In this document: positions 19,050 to 28,142 of the stretch, piece after piece
How positions within the stretch are numbered: the stretch's first letter is position 1
Layout: each line of letters begins with the position of its first letter
Assembly (NCBI GenBank): GCA_021775455.1
Contig: JAJFHU010000015.1
Location: 124,001 to 188,000 of the forward strand
Source: Hyphomicrobiales bacterium
Lineage (GTDB): Bacteria; Pseudomonadota; Alphaproteobacteria; Rhizobiales; Rhizobiaceae
Length of the DNA stretch: 64,000 nt
Reading direction: 5' to 3'
Program-made: the position numbers and the translations under genes
Notes under the pieces: generated by a model
What the model saw: the letters and a program-made list of their open reading frames with translations, nothing else
Databases searched by the model: none
Told to the model about the DNA's origin: nothing

Positions 19050-19625
19050 CTATTGCCGCAGTTGGTTGATTAGCGGGAGGATTTGTTCGCTGTACACATT
19101 TGCGGTAACCGGGCCTACGTGCTTGAAAACGATGTTGCCTTCGGGATTTACGACAAATGTTTCCGGCATTCCATAAACGCCCCATTCAATCGCCGCGCGA
19201 CCATTCGCATCTGTTCCAATGCGTTCGTAGGGGTTACCCAGATCTGACAAGAACTTCGCTGCATTGTCAGGCTTGTCCTTGTGGTTGATGCCAATCATTT
19301 GAACATCGGCATTTTTGGCAATTGCTGTAATCACCGGATGTTCCATCCGGCATGGTGCACACCAGGATGCCCAAAAATTTACAACGGATATTTTTCCAGA
19401 AAACACACCCAATGGTATTCCGGGAACCGGAATACCGTTTGCTGTGATGCCGGATACTGGAGCCAATTCCAGATCAGGTGCGGGTTTTCCGATAAGCACC
19501 GAGGGTATTGCTTCCCGGTCGCGCCCGGGAGACAACAACAGGTAGAAGACGAATGCCATCGCCACGAAGAAGACGAATGGCAGGATCGCAATCAGCATGC
19601 TGGATTTTGAACGGGTTTCAGCCAT
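19050..19625 (-). CDS. ccmG: Cytochrome c maturation thioredoxin CcmG (DsbE/CycY)
   Basis: 191 aa with one N-terminal membrane anchor (about residues 10-31) and a periplasmic thioredoxin fold. The active-site WASWCAPCRMEHPV and the following acidic/hydrophobic pattern are typical of CcmG, with GVYGMPETFVVNPEG carrying the cis-Pro. It reduces apocytochrome c CXXCH cysteines for haem attachment. Last gene of the ccmABCDG cluster, 5 nt behind ccmD. The apocytochrome ligation genes ccmEFHI are not in this window. Confidence 0.93.
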   Translation of the reverse strand: MAETRSKSSMLIAILPFVFFVAMAFVFYLLLSPGRDREAIPSVLIGKPAPDLELAPVSGITANGIPVPGIPLGVFSGKISVVNFWASWCAPCRMEHPVITAIAKNADVQMIGINHKDKPDNAAKFLSDLGNPYERIGTDANGRAAIEWGVYGMPETFVVNPEGNIVFKHVGPVTANVYSEQILPLINQLRQ

Positions 19626-19630
19626 CGGGT

Positions 19631-19813
19631 TTACTGATTCCTGTCCTTATTCGTGTTCGCAGAGCGGCGGCGGATGCCGTTGCTTTCCAGCACCTCAAGT
19701 TCTACCAGTTTCCGTCGATAGGAATGTTGTGTAATCAGCACAACCAAAGCCAGAACAGTCGCACTTATCAGGTAGGCAAAAATGACGTAACTCGCGTGTT
19801 CTCCAAACATCAA
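19631..19813 (-). CDS. ccmD: Haem exporter protein CcmD
   Basis: A 60-aa single-span protein. EHASYVIFAYLISATVLALVVLITQ followed by HSYRRKLVELEVLE is the classic CcmD pattern: a short periplasmic HAxYV start, one helix, then a basic cytosolic tail. It stabilises the CcmABC complex that loads haem on CcmE and aids its release. Start overlaps the ccmC stop by 4 nt. Confidence 0.9.
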   Translation of the reverse strand: MMFGEHASYVIFAYLISATVLALVVLITQHSYRRKLVELEVLESNGIRRRSANTNKDRNQ

Positions 19814-20595
19814 ACCTCCCCTCGTGCGACAGACATTTTCATGGCCCTGATGCGGCGATCCAGAATTTCATTGCGCATGTTCATCAGATGAAGTGTGAAA
19901 AACAGACTCGTATAGGCAATTGCCATGACAATCAGAGGATACAGGTACGCTGGGTCCATAGTGGGACCATCAAATCTCATCACGCTTGCCGGCTGGTGCA
20001 GTGTATTCCACCAGTCGACCGAAAACTTGACGATCGGCACAATGATAAAGCCGGTCAAGGTCATGATCGCAAGCGGTTGCGCGCCCTCGGATGGTTCTTC
20101 AAAAGCCCTCGAAAGAGCAATCAGCCCGAGATAGATGAGGAGCTGGATCAAAACTGAAGTCATGCGGGCATCCCATTCCCACCACGTTCCCCAGGTTGGT
20201 TTCCCCCATAGAGAACCGGTGATTAGAGCAAGCAAGGTGAATGCTGCACCCAATGGTGCTGCTGCACGGATTGATACATCAGCAAGTGGATGACGCCAGA
20301 CTATCGAGCCGATCGCGGAACATGCCATTATCGTATAGATCATCATCGCCAACCAGGCCGCAGGAACATGCACAAACATGATCTGGACACTTGATCCCTG
20401 TTTGTAGTCCTCAGGTGCGTTTATGGCCATGTAAAGCCCAATAACAAACAGCAACAGTGTTGCAATGGACAAAATCGGGATTGTCCGATCTGCAAATGCC
20501 AAAAAGCGCGAAGGGTTGGCGAAAGACCAAAGTCTGGAAGATGCCTGGGTAGTGTTCGTCACTTGAGTGTCCATCATATCTGGTTCAATGGTCAA
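19810..20595 (-). CDS. ccmC: Haem exporter permease CcmC
   Basis: 261 aa with six transmembrane segments. It has the tryptophan-rich haem-handling motif WGTWWEWDARMTS near residue 140 and flanking histidines in MFVHVPAAW and LHQPASVMR that serve as haem ligands in this family. CcmC loads haem onto CcmE in the periplasm. The start is uncertain by a few codons: MTIEPDMMDTQ offers three Met. It is 3 nt behind ccmB. Confidence 0.95.
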   Translation of the reverse strand: MTIEPDMMDTQVTNTTQASSRLWSFANPSRFLAFADRTIPILSIATLLLFVIGLYMAINAPEDYKQGSSVQIMFVHVPAAWLAMMIYTIMACSAIGSIVWRHPLADVSIRAAAPLGAAFTLLALITGSLWGKPTWGTWWEWDARMTSVLIQLLIYLGLIALSRAFEEPSEGAQPLAIMTLTGFIIVPIVKFSVDWWNTLHQPASVMRFDGPTMDPAYLYPLIVMAIAYTSLFFTLHLMNMRNEILDRRIRAMKMSVARGEV

Positions 20596-20598
20596 TTA

Positions 20599-21258
20599 TC
20601 AGTCGGCAGAATGCCTGAGCATTTGTGCTGCTGCAAGCGGACCCAACACCGCAGTGAATAGAGTAATCGCGCATAACAGCAAGTACGGAGAAACAAATGG
20701 TGCCGGGTCTTCCAGTGCTCCATATGTGGCGGCAATTCCAAAAATCAATACCGGAATTGTCAGGGGCAAGATCAAAACGGATATCAGCATTCCGCCTCGA
20801 GGGAGCTTTACAGCAACTGCCGCGCCAACGGCTCCGATGAATGCGATGGCCGGTGTGCCGGTTGCAAGCGTAAGCGCAACTACACCGACGGTGAAGGCAT
20901 CCAGATTGAGCATCAACCCAAACAAGGGAACGGTCAGTATGAGTGGAAGCCCTGTAACAAGCCAATGTGCAATGGTCTTCGTGAATACCATCAAGGCGAG
21001 TGAGTGCTCCTGCATTACCAAAATGTCGAGGGAGCCGTCTTCGAGGTCCTGGGCAAACAGCCGGTCAAGGCCTAGCAAACTTGCAAGCAGTGCGCCGATC
21101 CAAAGTATTGCCGGTCCCAGCCGGGTCAACAATCCGGTGTCTGGCCCAATCGCAAATGGGAACAACACGATGATCGACAGGAAAAAGAGAATGCCGGTCA
21201 AGATACTGCCGCCGGAGCGCCAAGTGGTCAGAGTATCGCGCTTTAAAAGGGCAATCAT
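20599..21258 (-). CDS. ccmB: Haem exporter permease CcmB
   Basis: 219 aa from ATG 21258 (MIALLKRDTLTTWRSGG), which overlaps the ccmA stop by 4 nt; the frame is open another 34 codons but that is the ccmA tail. Six hydrophobic segments and the sequence LDRLFAQDLEDGSLDILVM and AKTIAHW-like FTKTIAHWLVTGLPL mark CcmB. It is the membrane partner of the CcmA ATPase in the complex that releases holo-CcmE. Confidence 0.94.
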   Translation of the reverse strand: MIALLKRDTLTTWRSGGSILTGILFFLSIIVLFPFAIGPDTGLLTRLGPAILWIGALLASLLGLDRLFAQDLEDGSLDILVMQEHSLALMVFTKTIAHWLVTGLPLILTVPLFGLMLNLDAFTVGVVALTLATGTPAIAFIGAVGAAVAVKLPRGGMLISVLILPLTIPVLIFGIAATYGALEDPAPFVSPYLLLCAITLFTAVLGPLAAAQMLRHSAD

Positions 21259-21887
21259 GCAAACGCCCCCTTGTCTACAGGCTGTAATTCTACTTTCCTT
21301 GCATTGGCAAGCGACAAGGTCTGATGGGTCGCCGCAATGAGAATGCCACCGGATTTGCAATGTCCATTTGCAATATCGGAAAACAGTTTCGCCGAATTAT
21401 CATCCAGTCCCGTTGTTGGTTCATCCAGGATCCAGATTGGTTTTCTGGCAACAAGTAATCGGGCAATTGCAACGCGCCTTTTTTGACCGGCCGAGAGATA
21501 GCCGATGGGAGTATCAAGAACATGGTTCAACCCAACCTTATCCAGCGCTTTTCCTGATGAAAAAACCGGATTGCCGCAAAACTGCTGCCAGAATCTGAGA
21601 TTTTCGGCTGCCGTCAAAGATGGCTTAAGCCCGTTTTTGTGGCCCAGATAGTGGCAGTACTCCCGCACATATTGTCCATCGAGAGTCTCACCGGTGTCCA
21701 GTTCGAGATGGATAGTACCAAACGATATCGCCAACAAACCGGCAATTGCGCGCAACAGCGTGGACTTGCCGACACCATTCGGACCGGTAATGACAAGTGC
21801 CTCTCCATTTGCAAGCGAGCAAGCAAATCCATCAATGATCTGGTTGGAAGCGCGGTTGATGCACAAATTTTCCAGGCTCAGTTTCAT
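21255..21887 (-). CDS. ccmA: Haem exporter ATP-binding protein CcmA
   Basis: A compact 210-aa ABC ATPase. Walker A is GPNGVGKSTLLR (about residues 35-46), the signature is LSAGQKRRVAIARL, Walker B is PIWILDEPTTGLD, and the H-loop lies in AATHQTL. CcmA lacks the extra domains of import ATPases, and the conserved YLGHKNGLKPSLTAAENLRFW is characteristic. It is the first gene of ccmABCDG, whose overlaps suggest a single transcript. Promoter expected in the 372-nt gap to acnA. Confidence 0.95.
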   Translation of the reverse strand: MKLSLENLCINRASNQIIDGFACSLANGEALVITGPNGVGKSTLLRAIAGLLAISFGTIHLELDTGETLDGQYVREYCHYLGHKNGLKPSLTAAENLRFWQQFCGNPVFSSGKALDKVGLNHVLDTPIGYLSAGQKRRVAIARLLVARKPIWILDEPTTGLDDNSAKLFSDIANGHCKSGGILIAATHQTLSLANARKVELQPVDKGAFA

Positions 21888-22259
21888 GATGTGCTTCTAA
21901 CCGGGATGATGTTCTGTGGGAAGAAGCAAATCCGCTTCATTTACAAGATTGCAAATCCCATTGAAACGAATCCATACGGCAAAAGTATACATTTATTTGA
22001 AGAGCTCGGCTATTTGCCTTCGGTGAAAAACACACTATAAACCGCGACAACAGGCCAGCGGTCGGCCTGTTCAAAAATCAACTTCCTGCCGGATCAAGAA
22101 TGGACTTCGAATTTCTTTCTGCAGGCTGATGCGCGGAAATGATCGTACCCGCTGGCGGCTCCAAAGCGATGCCACCAAAGGCGTGTTCCTCCGGATGCCC
22201 GGGGCGCCAAGCGTAAGTCTGTTTTTCGGCAAGACATTTATATTTCAGGAACACGCGAT
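21888..22259. other. Divergent ccmA-acnA intergenic region with inverted repeat
   Basis: The 372 nt must hold the promoters of ccmA (minus) and acnA (plus). I see a perfect 8-bp inverted repeat AACAGGCC/GGCCTGTT with a 7-nt spacer at 22049-22071, without a T-run, so it is more likely an operator or leader stem than a terminator. An open minus-strand frame (22078-22272) overlaps the acnA start; it looks somewhat protein-like but has no visible ribosome binding site and is not annotated as a gene. Confidence 0.5.
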
Positions 22260-24959
22260 ATGCTAAATTCACTCGACAGTTTCAAATCCCGACAGACTCT
22301 CAACGTTAACGGCAAGGAATTTGTCTTTTACTCACTTGTTGAAGCCGAGAAAAACGGCCTCGACGGAATATCCAGGCTTCCATTTTCTCTTAAAGTGTTG
22401 CTCGAAAACCTTCTGCGGTTTGAGGATGGGCGTTCGGTAACGGCCAACGATATCAAGGCGGTGGCTGCCTGGCTTACCAACAAGGGAACTGAAGAAACCG
22501 AGATTGCTTATCGCCCCGCACGTGTTTTAATGCAGGACTTTACAGGTGTTCCTGCAGTTGTTGACCTTGCAGCGATGCGGGATGCAACGAAAAGTCTTGG
22601 TGGCAAAACTAGCCGCATCAACCCGCAAGTGCCTGTTGATCTTGTTATCGACCACTCGGTGATGGTCGATTTTTTTGCCAATGACAATGCGTTCAAGATG
22701 AATGTGGACCGCGAATATGAGCGCAACGGTGAGCGCTACACCTTTCTTAAATGGGGCCAACAGGCGTTTGAAAATTTCCGCGTTGTGCCTCCGGGAACCG
22801 GTATCTGCCATCAGGTCAATCTGGAGTATCTCGCACAAACGGTCTGGACGAAGGAAATTGACGGCAAGACGGTCGCCTATCCCGATACGCTGGTCGGCAC
22901 GGATTCTCACACGACCATGGTCAACGGACTTTCCGTACTTGGGTGGGGCGTCGGCGGCATTGAAGCGGAAGCTGCAATGCTTGGCCAGCCCATAACCATG
23001 CTGGTGCCTGAAGTTGTTGGTTTCCGTTTGGAGGGTGAACTGCCCGAAGGTACTACTGCAACGGATCTGGTTTTGACGGTTGTCGAAATGCTTCGTCAAA
23101 AAGGCGTGGTTGGCAAATTTGTGGAGTTTTATGGACCGGGCCTTTCGAACCTATCTCTTGAGGACCAGGCAACGATTGCCAACATGGCGCCAGAATATGG
23201 CGCGACCTGCGGCTTCTTCCCGGTTGATGTTGATTCAATCAACTATCTGAAATCCACCGGCCGTGAAGCGGATCGGGTAGAGTTGGTTGAAGCCTATTCC
23301 AAGGCCCAGGGATTGTGGCGGGCCGATGATACGCCAGACCCTGAATTCTCCAGCACATTGTCACTGCACCTGAAAGATGTGGTGCCTTCGATTTCCGGCC
23401 CGAAACGACCTCAAGACCGGGTAAATTTGGCCGAGGCAGATACGGAATTTTTCAAGGCTGCAAATGACATCAAGGGTGGTAACGTATCCAGAAAGGGTGA
23501 CAAAAAACGCTATGCTGTGAAAGATCACAACTATGGGCTGGATGATGGCGATGTGGTTATCGCTGCGATCACATCGTGTACCAATACATCCAACCCGACA
23601 GTCATGATTGGTGCCGGACTTCTTGCCAGAAATGCACGTGAAAGGGGTTTGACTGTAAAACCGTGGGTGAAAACGTCGCTCGCCCCTGGTTCGCAAATCG
23701 TGACCGACTATCTGAAAAAAGCCAATCTGCAAGATGATCTCGATGCGATGGGTTTTAATCTGGTTGGGTACGGGTGCACGACTTGTATCGGTAATTCCGG
23801 ACCGCTTCCTGAAGCGATATCCGAGGCAATCAATTCAAACGATATTGTTGCCTGCTCGGTGCTTTCGGGTAACCGAAATTTTGAAGGCCGGGTGAGCCCG
23901 GACTGTCGGGCAAACTATCTTGCATCACCACCATTGGTAGTTGCATATGCCATTGCTGGTTCTCTGCACGTTAATCTCGCCAAAGATCCGCTGGGTCAGG
24001 ATGGTGATGGTAACGATGTGTTCCTCAGCGATATCTGGCCATCCTCGACCGAGATCGCGGACTTGATCCGGACGTCCATCAATAAAGAAATGTTCCATGA
24101 ACGATACGGAAATGCCTTTGCCGGTGACAAGGCCTGGCGTGATATCGAAGTATCCGGTGGCGAAACATATGAGTGGTCAAATCAATCCACTTACGTTCAA
24201 AATCCACCGTATTTTGACGGCATGACCATGGAGCCGGAACCAATCGAAGATATAAAGTCGGCGAGGGTATTGGCGCTTCTCGGCGATTCAATCACTACGG
24301 ACCATATTTCGCCTGCTGGTTCGTTCAAGGCAGATACACCGGCTGGTGGGTACCTCACTGACCGTCAGGTACGGCCGGTGGATTTCAACTCCTACGGTTC
24401 GCGTCGTGGCAATCATGAAATCATGATGCGTGGCACATTTGCCAACATTCGCATCAAGAACCAGATGTTGAGTGATGTGGAAGGCGGCTTTTCGCGCCAC
24501 TATCCGTCAGGTGATGGAATGCCAATGTATGATGTTGCCATGCGGTATCGCGATGAAGGCGTTCCGCTGGTCGTATTTGCCGGTAAGGAATACGGAACCG
24601 GCTCGTCTCGGGACTGGGCAGCCAAAGGTACACGCCTGCTTGGTGTGAAGGCGGTTATCGCGGAATCTTTCGAGCGAATTCACCGCTCAAACCTGATTGG
24701 GATGGGTGTTTTGCCGCTGGTATTCCAGGGTGATGACAATTGGGAATCGCTTGGTATGAAGGGTGACGAAACTGTTTCACTCGCAGGACTGTCGGACCTC
24801 AAACCACGTCAAACGCTTAAAGCGGATATAACTTTTGCCGATGGTTCCCAGAAAACTGTAGCCCTGCTCGTTAGGGTCGATACAGAAGATGAGCTTGATT
24901 ATTACAGGGCAGGTGGAATTCTCCACTATGTTCTTCGGAACCTGAACAAGGCTGCATAG
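22260..24959 (+). CDS. acnA: Aconitate hydratase A
   Basis: An 899-aa monomeric aconitase of full length. It isomerises citrate and isocitrate in the TCA cycle. The three [4Fe-4S] cysteines are visible in [12 protein letters not shown] and [27 protein letters not shown], the linker and the swivel domain with [43 protein letters not shown] and [19 protein letters not shown] complete the family pattern. AGGAAC lies 8 nt before the ATG. It stands alone or with the DUF1223 gene 85 nt downstream. Under iron loss such proteins can bind RNA; that is not visible here. Confidence 0.97.
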   Translation: MLNSLDSFKSRQTLNVNGKEFVFYSLVEAEKNGLDGISRLPFSLKVLLENLLRFEDGRSVTANDIKAVAAWLTNKGTEETEIAYRPARVLMQDFTGVPAVVDLAAMRDATKSLGGKTSRINPQVPVDLVIDHSVMVDFFANDNAFKMNVDREYERNGERYTFLKWGQQAFENFRVVPPGTGICHQVNLEYLAQTVWTKEIDGKTVAYPDTLVGTDSHTTMVNGLSVLGWGVGGIEAEAAMLGQPITMLVPEVVGFRLEGELPEGTTATDLVLTVVEMLRQKGVVGKFVEFYGPGLSNLSLEDQATIANMAPEYGATCGFFPVDVDSINYLKSTGREADRVELVEAYSKAQGLWRADDTPDPEFSSTLSLHLKDVVPSISGPKRPQDRVNLAEADTEFFKAANDIKGGNVSRKGDKKRYAVKDHNYGLDDGDVVIAAITSCTNTSNPTVMIGAGLLARNARERGLTVKPWVKTSLAPGSQIVTDYLKKANLQDDLDAMGFNLVGYGCTTCIGNSGPLPEAISEAINSNDIVACSVLSGNRNFEGRVSPDCRANYLASPPLVVAYAIAGSLHVNLAKDPLGQDGDGNDVFLSDIWPSSTEIADLIRTSINKEMFHERYGNAFAGDKAWRDIEVSGGETYEWSNQSTYVQNPPYFDGMTMEPEPIEDIKSARVLALLGDSITTDHISPAGSFKADTPAGGYLTDRQVRPVDFNSYGSRRGNHEIMMRGTFANIRIKNQMLSDVEGGFSRHYPSGDGMPMYDVAMRYRDEGVPLVVFAGKEYGTGSSRDWAAKGTRLLGVKAVIAESFERIHRSNLIGMGVLPLVFQGDDNWESLGMKGDETVSLAGLSDLKPRQTLKADITFADGSQKTVALLVRVDTEDELDYYRAGGILHYVLRNLNKAA

Positions 24960-25044
24960 AGATGTCGGCCCAACGGATTTGTGAGCTGTAGTTTTACTGT
25001 GGGTCACCCCTTTGTGAGTCGCTTTTGAAGGCCGTTTTCGCTAA

Positions 25045-25836
25045 ATGAATATTGGCCCGGCAAAAAGAGCGATCGGCAATATGTGGAAAAATGTACAAAT
25101 AGCAGCGATATTCGCGTCGATATTGACCGGATTTGGCGGCTCCGGTAGTTGGGCAGCCGAAATCATCAAACCGCGTGCAGTCGTTGAATTGTTTACAAGT
25201 CAGGGTTGCTCTTCTTGTCCGCCGGCGGATGAAATTCTGGGCAAACTCGCAGAAGAAGGTGAAGTTCTGGCATTGGGTTGGCATGTCGACTATTGGGATT
25301 ATCTTGGCTGGAAAGACAAGTTTGCCAACGCTACCCACACAGAACGCCAAAAATTCTATGCACGATCCTTCCAGGAGCCACAGGTTTATACGCCGCAAGC
25401 TATCATTAATGGTTTGAGCCATACGGTTGGTTCAAGGGAAAGCGAAATCCGCGACTTGGTAAGTGGAAAAATTGGGGTTGGTAGCGGCCAGTTACCTGTA
25501 ACGATCAATGCAGCAGTATCAGAAAATGTGCTGTCAATTGACGTTCCGATTTCCACTGAAGCTTCCGGTGCCACTCTTTGGCTTGTGTATTTCAACAACC
25601 AATCAGATGTCTATATCAGTCATGGTGAAAACCGGGGTCGTACCATCACCTACCACAACATTGTAGGCAAGATGGAGATGTTGGGTATGATGAAACCGGA
25701 AGGTTTGAGCGTGGAACTTCCCGTATCCGAGATGAAGCGCCAAGGTTATGATTCTTGTGGATTGTTGCTGCAAACGACTGATCCGCAAGGCTATCCAGGC
25801 AAGATTGTCGGTGCCGCGATAATTTCCGATCTCTGA
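25045..25836 (+). CDS. DUF1223 exported thioredoxin-like protein
   Basis: 263 aa with an N-terminal signal peptide (hydrophobic residues about 17-36, likely cut after SWA). An internal Met13 is an alternative start. The core VVELFTSQGCSSCPPADEILGKLA has a CSSC pair like a thioredoxin active site, then LGWHVDYWDYLGWKDKFA and YTPQAIINGL, the hallmarks of DUF1223. Members often sit beside aconitase in rhizobia, as here. Function is not established; the CxxC and export suggest a periplasmic redox role, but this is inference. Confidence 0.85.
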   Translation: MNIGPAKRAIGNMWKNVQIAAIFASILTGFGGSGSWAAEIIKPRAVVELFTSQGCSSCPPADEILGKLAEEGEVLALGWHVDYWDYLGWKDKFANATHTERQKFYARSFQEPQVYTPQAIINGLSHTVGSRESEIRDLVSGKIGVGSGQLPVTINAAVSENVLSIDVPISTEASGATLWLVYFNNQSDVYISHGENRGRTITYHNIVGKMEMLGMMKPEGLSVELPVSEMKRQGYDSCGLLLQTTDPQGYPGKIVGAAIISDL

Positions 25837-25857
25837 AATTTAACCACAATTTTTCAT

Positions 25858-25995
25858 AAAAAAAGACCGGTTATTACCGGTCTTTGAGTTAGGGGATTGA
25901 ACCACTCTCAGATATGGTGGTCCGGTTCGCCTTCATCCCGGGGGCTGGGGGGCTGAAAAACCGGGGGTCGGAGAACCGGACCGTCTGAGGCAACA
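25858..25995 (-). ncRNA. Candidate structured C-rich small RNA
   Basis: The strong hairpin at 25862-25885 has a seven-T run only on the minus strand, yet no minus-strand protein gene ends here. Upstream on that strand a perfect 10-bp stem (GGTCCGGTTC with GAACCGGACC, 25919-25928 and 25973-25982) encloses a 44-nt loop with three runs of five or six C. A further C4 run lies before the terminator. This is the layout of a trans-acting sRNA with exposed C-rich loops. The 5' end is a guess; no convincing promoter was found. An untranslated structured leader of DUF2794 on the plus strand is an alternative reading. Confidence 0.45.
25862..25885. terminator. Bidirectional terminator after the DUF1223 gene
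   Basis: AAAGACCGGT and ACCGGTCTTT pair perfectly around TATT. On the plus strand only three T follow, and on the minus strand seven, so it fits the end of a minus-strand transcript better than that of the DUF1223 gene, though it may serve both. Confidence 0.8.
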
Positions 25996-26193
25996 TCTGC
26001 ATAGTTAAGGTTAATCAAGACGGTCGATTGTCGAAAATTGGGCGATTCTGTGACTTTTTTCGCTTTTTGGCCTTTCGGACCTGAGGCAGCAGGCCAATTG
26101 CCATGACTTCTCCAGATCGTTTCCCGCTTACACTTGCAAAGTGCAAATTACCATCGCATGATTGTCACGAAGAAATTTATCCGGGGAGAGTGC

Positions 26194-26589
26194 ATGAAAT
26201 CGGGAGAAGTTTCAGAACCAATACCAAATCAGCCTGCCCATTCAAATGTTGTCTATCTTCATTCGGGCAGGCAAAGTCCAGCATCAGGGGTAATTTCGTT
26301 TCACCGCCGGGAACTGGATCAAATACTGCAGCTATATGGCCGAAAAGTCGGTTCGGGAGAATGGCGGGATTATGCCATCGACATGATGAAAGACCGGGCG
26401 GTATTTTCAGTGTTCCGCAGGTCATCCGAACAACCCATGTTCATGATTGAAAAGAACCCCAAATTACATACTCGACAGGGTGCATGGTCAGTTGCCGGTT
26501 CAAACGGGCAAATTCTCAAGCGTGGGCATGAGCTAACCAATATCCTGAAATTTTTCGAAAAAAAGCGACCACGGCTGGTTTTGGTTTAG
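26194..26589 (+). CDS. DUF2794 domain-containing protein
   Basis: 131 aa from ATG 26194, chosen because GGGGAGAG lies just upstream and the family begins near here. The conserved core is FHRRELDQILQLYGRKVGSGEWRDYAIDMMKDRAVFSVFRRSSE, then MIEKNPKL, QGAWSVAGSNGQILKRGHELTNILKFFEKK, as in the DUF2794 family of alphaproteobacteria. It is probably cytosolic; no function is known. The stop overlaps the convergent acetyltransferase stop by 4 nt. Confidence 0.88.
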   Translation: MKSGEVSEPIPNQPAHSNVVYLHSGRQSPASGVISFHRRELDQILQLYGRKVGSGEWRDYAIDMMKDRAVFSVFRRSSEQPMFMIEKNPKLHTRQGAWSVAGSNGQILKRGHELTNILKFFEKKRPRLVLV

Positions 26590-27152
26590 CCGGGTTTGTA
26601 TAGCGTTCCGGGATAAACGGATTCATCCGGTTTACCGGACACACCCGCGCCCAGTTCAAGTTGCATGATCACCACGTCAAGCCACTGCCCATGCTTGTAT
26701 CCCACGTTTTTTAGTGTGCCGGTCATCTGAAACCCGTATTTGCGATGCAGTTCTATGGATGCGTGATTGTTGGTGTCACCAATCACCGCTACCATCTGGC
26801 GAAATCCCAAATGCGTCGCTTGCCTGATTAGATCGTCCAGCAATTGAGAGCCGATTCCATGGCCTTGAAATTCTGGTAACACATAAATTGAATCTTCGAC
26901 TGCCCAGCGATATCCAGGTCTTGGTCTATGCGGTCCGACATAGGCAAAACCCCGCACGGTGCCTTCTACTTCTGCCACGATGAACGGAAATTGTTCATTG
27001 ATGAGGTTATTCTTTTTGGCTTTCATCTCAGATAGGGTGAGCGGAACCAGATTGAAGTTGGCTACGCCGTTCAAAACTGCTTCTGCCTGAATCGCGGTGA
27101 TTGCGTTCAAATCTTTGTCGACAATTTCCCGGATAATCGGTTTTCTGCCCAT
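26586..27152 (-). CDS. GNAT N-acetyltransferase, phosphinothricin-acetyltransferase-like
   Basis: About 188 aa from Met at 27152. The frame extends to 27203, but that would run into the terminator of the next gene, and GAGGA sits too close to the chosen ATG, so the start is uncertain. Motifs: IREIVDKDLNAITAIQAEAV, VRGFAYVGPHRPRPGYRWAVEDSIYVLPEFQGHGIGSQLLDDLI (acetyl-CoA-binding Q-x-x-G-x-G/A), and ASIELHRKYGFQMTGTLKNVGYKHGQWLDVVIMQ. This end is typical of the Pat/MddA group that acetylates phosphinothricin or methionine sulfoximine. The substrate is not provable here. Confidence 0.85.
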   Translation of the reverse strand: MGRKPIIREIVDKDLNAITAIQAEAVLNGVANFNLVPLTLSEMKAKKNNLINEQFPFIVAEVEGTVRGFAYVGPHRPRPGYRWAVEDSIYVLPEFQGHGIGSQLLDDLIRQATHLGFRQMVAVIGDTNNHASIELHRKYGFQMTGTLKNVGYKHGQWLDVVIMQLELGAGVSGKPDESVYPGTLYKPG

Positions 27153-27201
27153 TCCTCTATTCCGCATGCAAACTGGAAGCCATGTTTGACCAATTCCAGG
27201 C

Positions 27202-27236
27202 AAAAGAAAACCCCGGACACGAAGGTATCCGAGGTT
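27202..27236 (-). terminator. Terminator of the BI-1 family gene
   Basis: On the minus strand a 12-bp stem (AACCTCGGATAC with GTGTCCGGGGTT, two G-U pairs) closes a CTTC tetraloop and is followed by TTCTTTT. It lies 24 nt after the stop of the gene at 27260-27991. Confidence 0.9.
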
Positions 27237-27259
27237 AACATCTCAGTAACAGGATTTGA

Positions 27260-27991
27260 CTAGTCCTGATTCATGATCCCCAGAATGTTGAGGATATGGA
27301 TGAACATGGAAATGAAACTTCCGTAGAGCAGGAACGCACCGAAGATTGACTTGCGTTTCGCAACACCTGCGGTGTCACCCGCTGAGTACATGTTTTTGAT
27401 TTCCTGGGTCTCCCAAGCGGTGATTGCTGAAATCAGCAGCACATAGCCGCAAGAGATGAGCAGGCTGAACATTGTGCTTTGCAGAAAGATGTTCACCACA
27501 GCGGCAACAATGATGCCAATCACACCCATCATTGCAAACTGCCCCATGCGGGACAGGCTTTTCTTGGTCGTGTAGCCGACAATACTCATTGCTCCGAACA
27601 TTACTGACGTAATGGCAAAGGCCTGGACGACCAGTTGCGGCGCAATATTGAGGTAGATGTAGACCATGGGCGCAATTGCGAGGCCCCAAAGTGCCGCATA
27701 GCCCCAGAACATGCCATGAGCTAATGCAGGACTCTTGGCGGAAAGAACCACGTTAGGTCCAAACCAGCTTACGCCAATAAGGGCGATGAAAAATACCCAG
27801 CGCAGGCTCATGATGGTTTCCATCAAGGCAGGGCTTGTAGCAGCGGCCATCGTGATGATCGCAGTACCGGCGATGCCCAGCGCCATATAGTTGTAGATGC
27901 CAAGCATGTATGAACGCAGGCCTGCGTCATACTCGACACCAGCCTGTGTAGCTGTGCCTGCTCGCACCTGATAATCCCTCGGGTCAGCCAT
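27260..27991 (-). CDS. Bax inhibitor-1 / YccA family membrane protein
   Basis: 243 aa from ATG 27991 (MADPRDYQVRAG), with AGGAGAAG 6 nt upstream. Seven hydrophobic segments follow an N-terminal soluble tail. Diagnostic stretches are YMLGIYNYMALGIAGTA, SVMFGAMSIVGYTTKKSLSRMGQFAMMGVIGIIVA and FGAFLLYGSFISMFIHILNILG. Bacterial BI-1 proteins are inner-membrane channels or leak proteins, and YccA modulates FtsH. It is monocistronic, with a strong terminator. Which of the two roles applies cannot be told. Confidence 0.9.
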   Translation of the reverse strand: MADPRDYQVRAGTATQAGVEYDAGLRSYMLGIYNYMALGIAGTAIITMAAATSPALMETIMSLRWVFFIALIGVSWFGPNVVLSAKSPALAHGMFWGYAALWGLAIAPMVYIYLNIAPQLVVQAFAITSVMFGAMSIVGYTTKKSLSRMGQFAMMGVIGIIVAAVVNIFLQSTMFSLLISCGYVLLISAITAWETQEIKNMYSAGDTAGVAKRKSIFGAFLLYGSFISMFIHILNILGIMNQD

Positions 27992-28142
27992 AGATTCTTC
28001 TCCTGATTTTACAGACCAAGTTAAAAGAACGCACATTCCAGTGACGTTTGCGCTAATATGGGCATTAAGCCCGGTTTTCTCAAGCCCATTATAGCTAAAA
28101 CTTGACCAAAACAGTCCTGAATTTGCGGAATCTGGTTAATTC

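Noticed and set aside
22049-22071. Hairpin as a terminator of ccmA or an upstream gene
   Set aside because: There is no T-run after the stem on either strand, and no gene ends here; it is listed only as an inverted repeat in the intergenic entry.
25919-25990. tRNA-like GGTTC near a stem
   Set aside because: No acceptor stem of 7 bp with a CCA-type end, and no anticodon arm of the right size can be folded.
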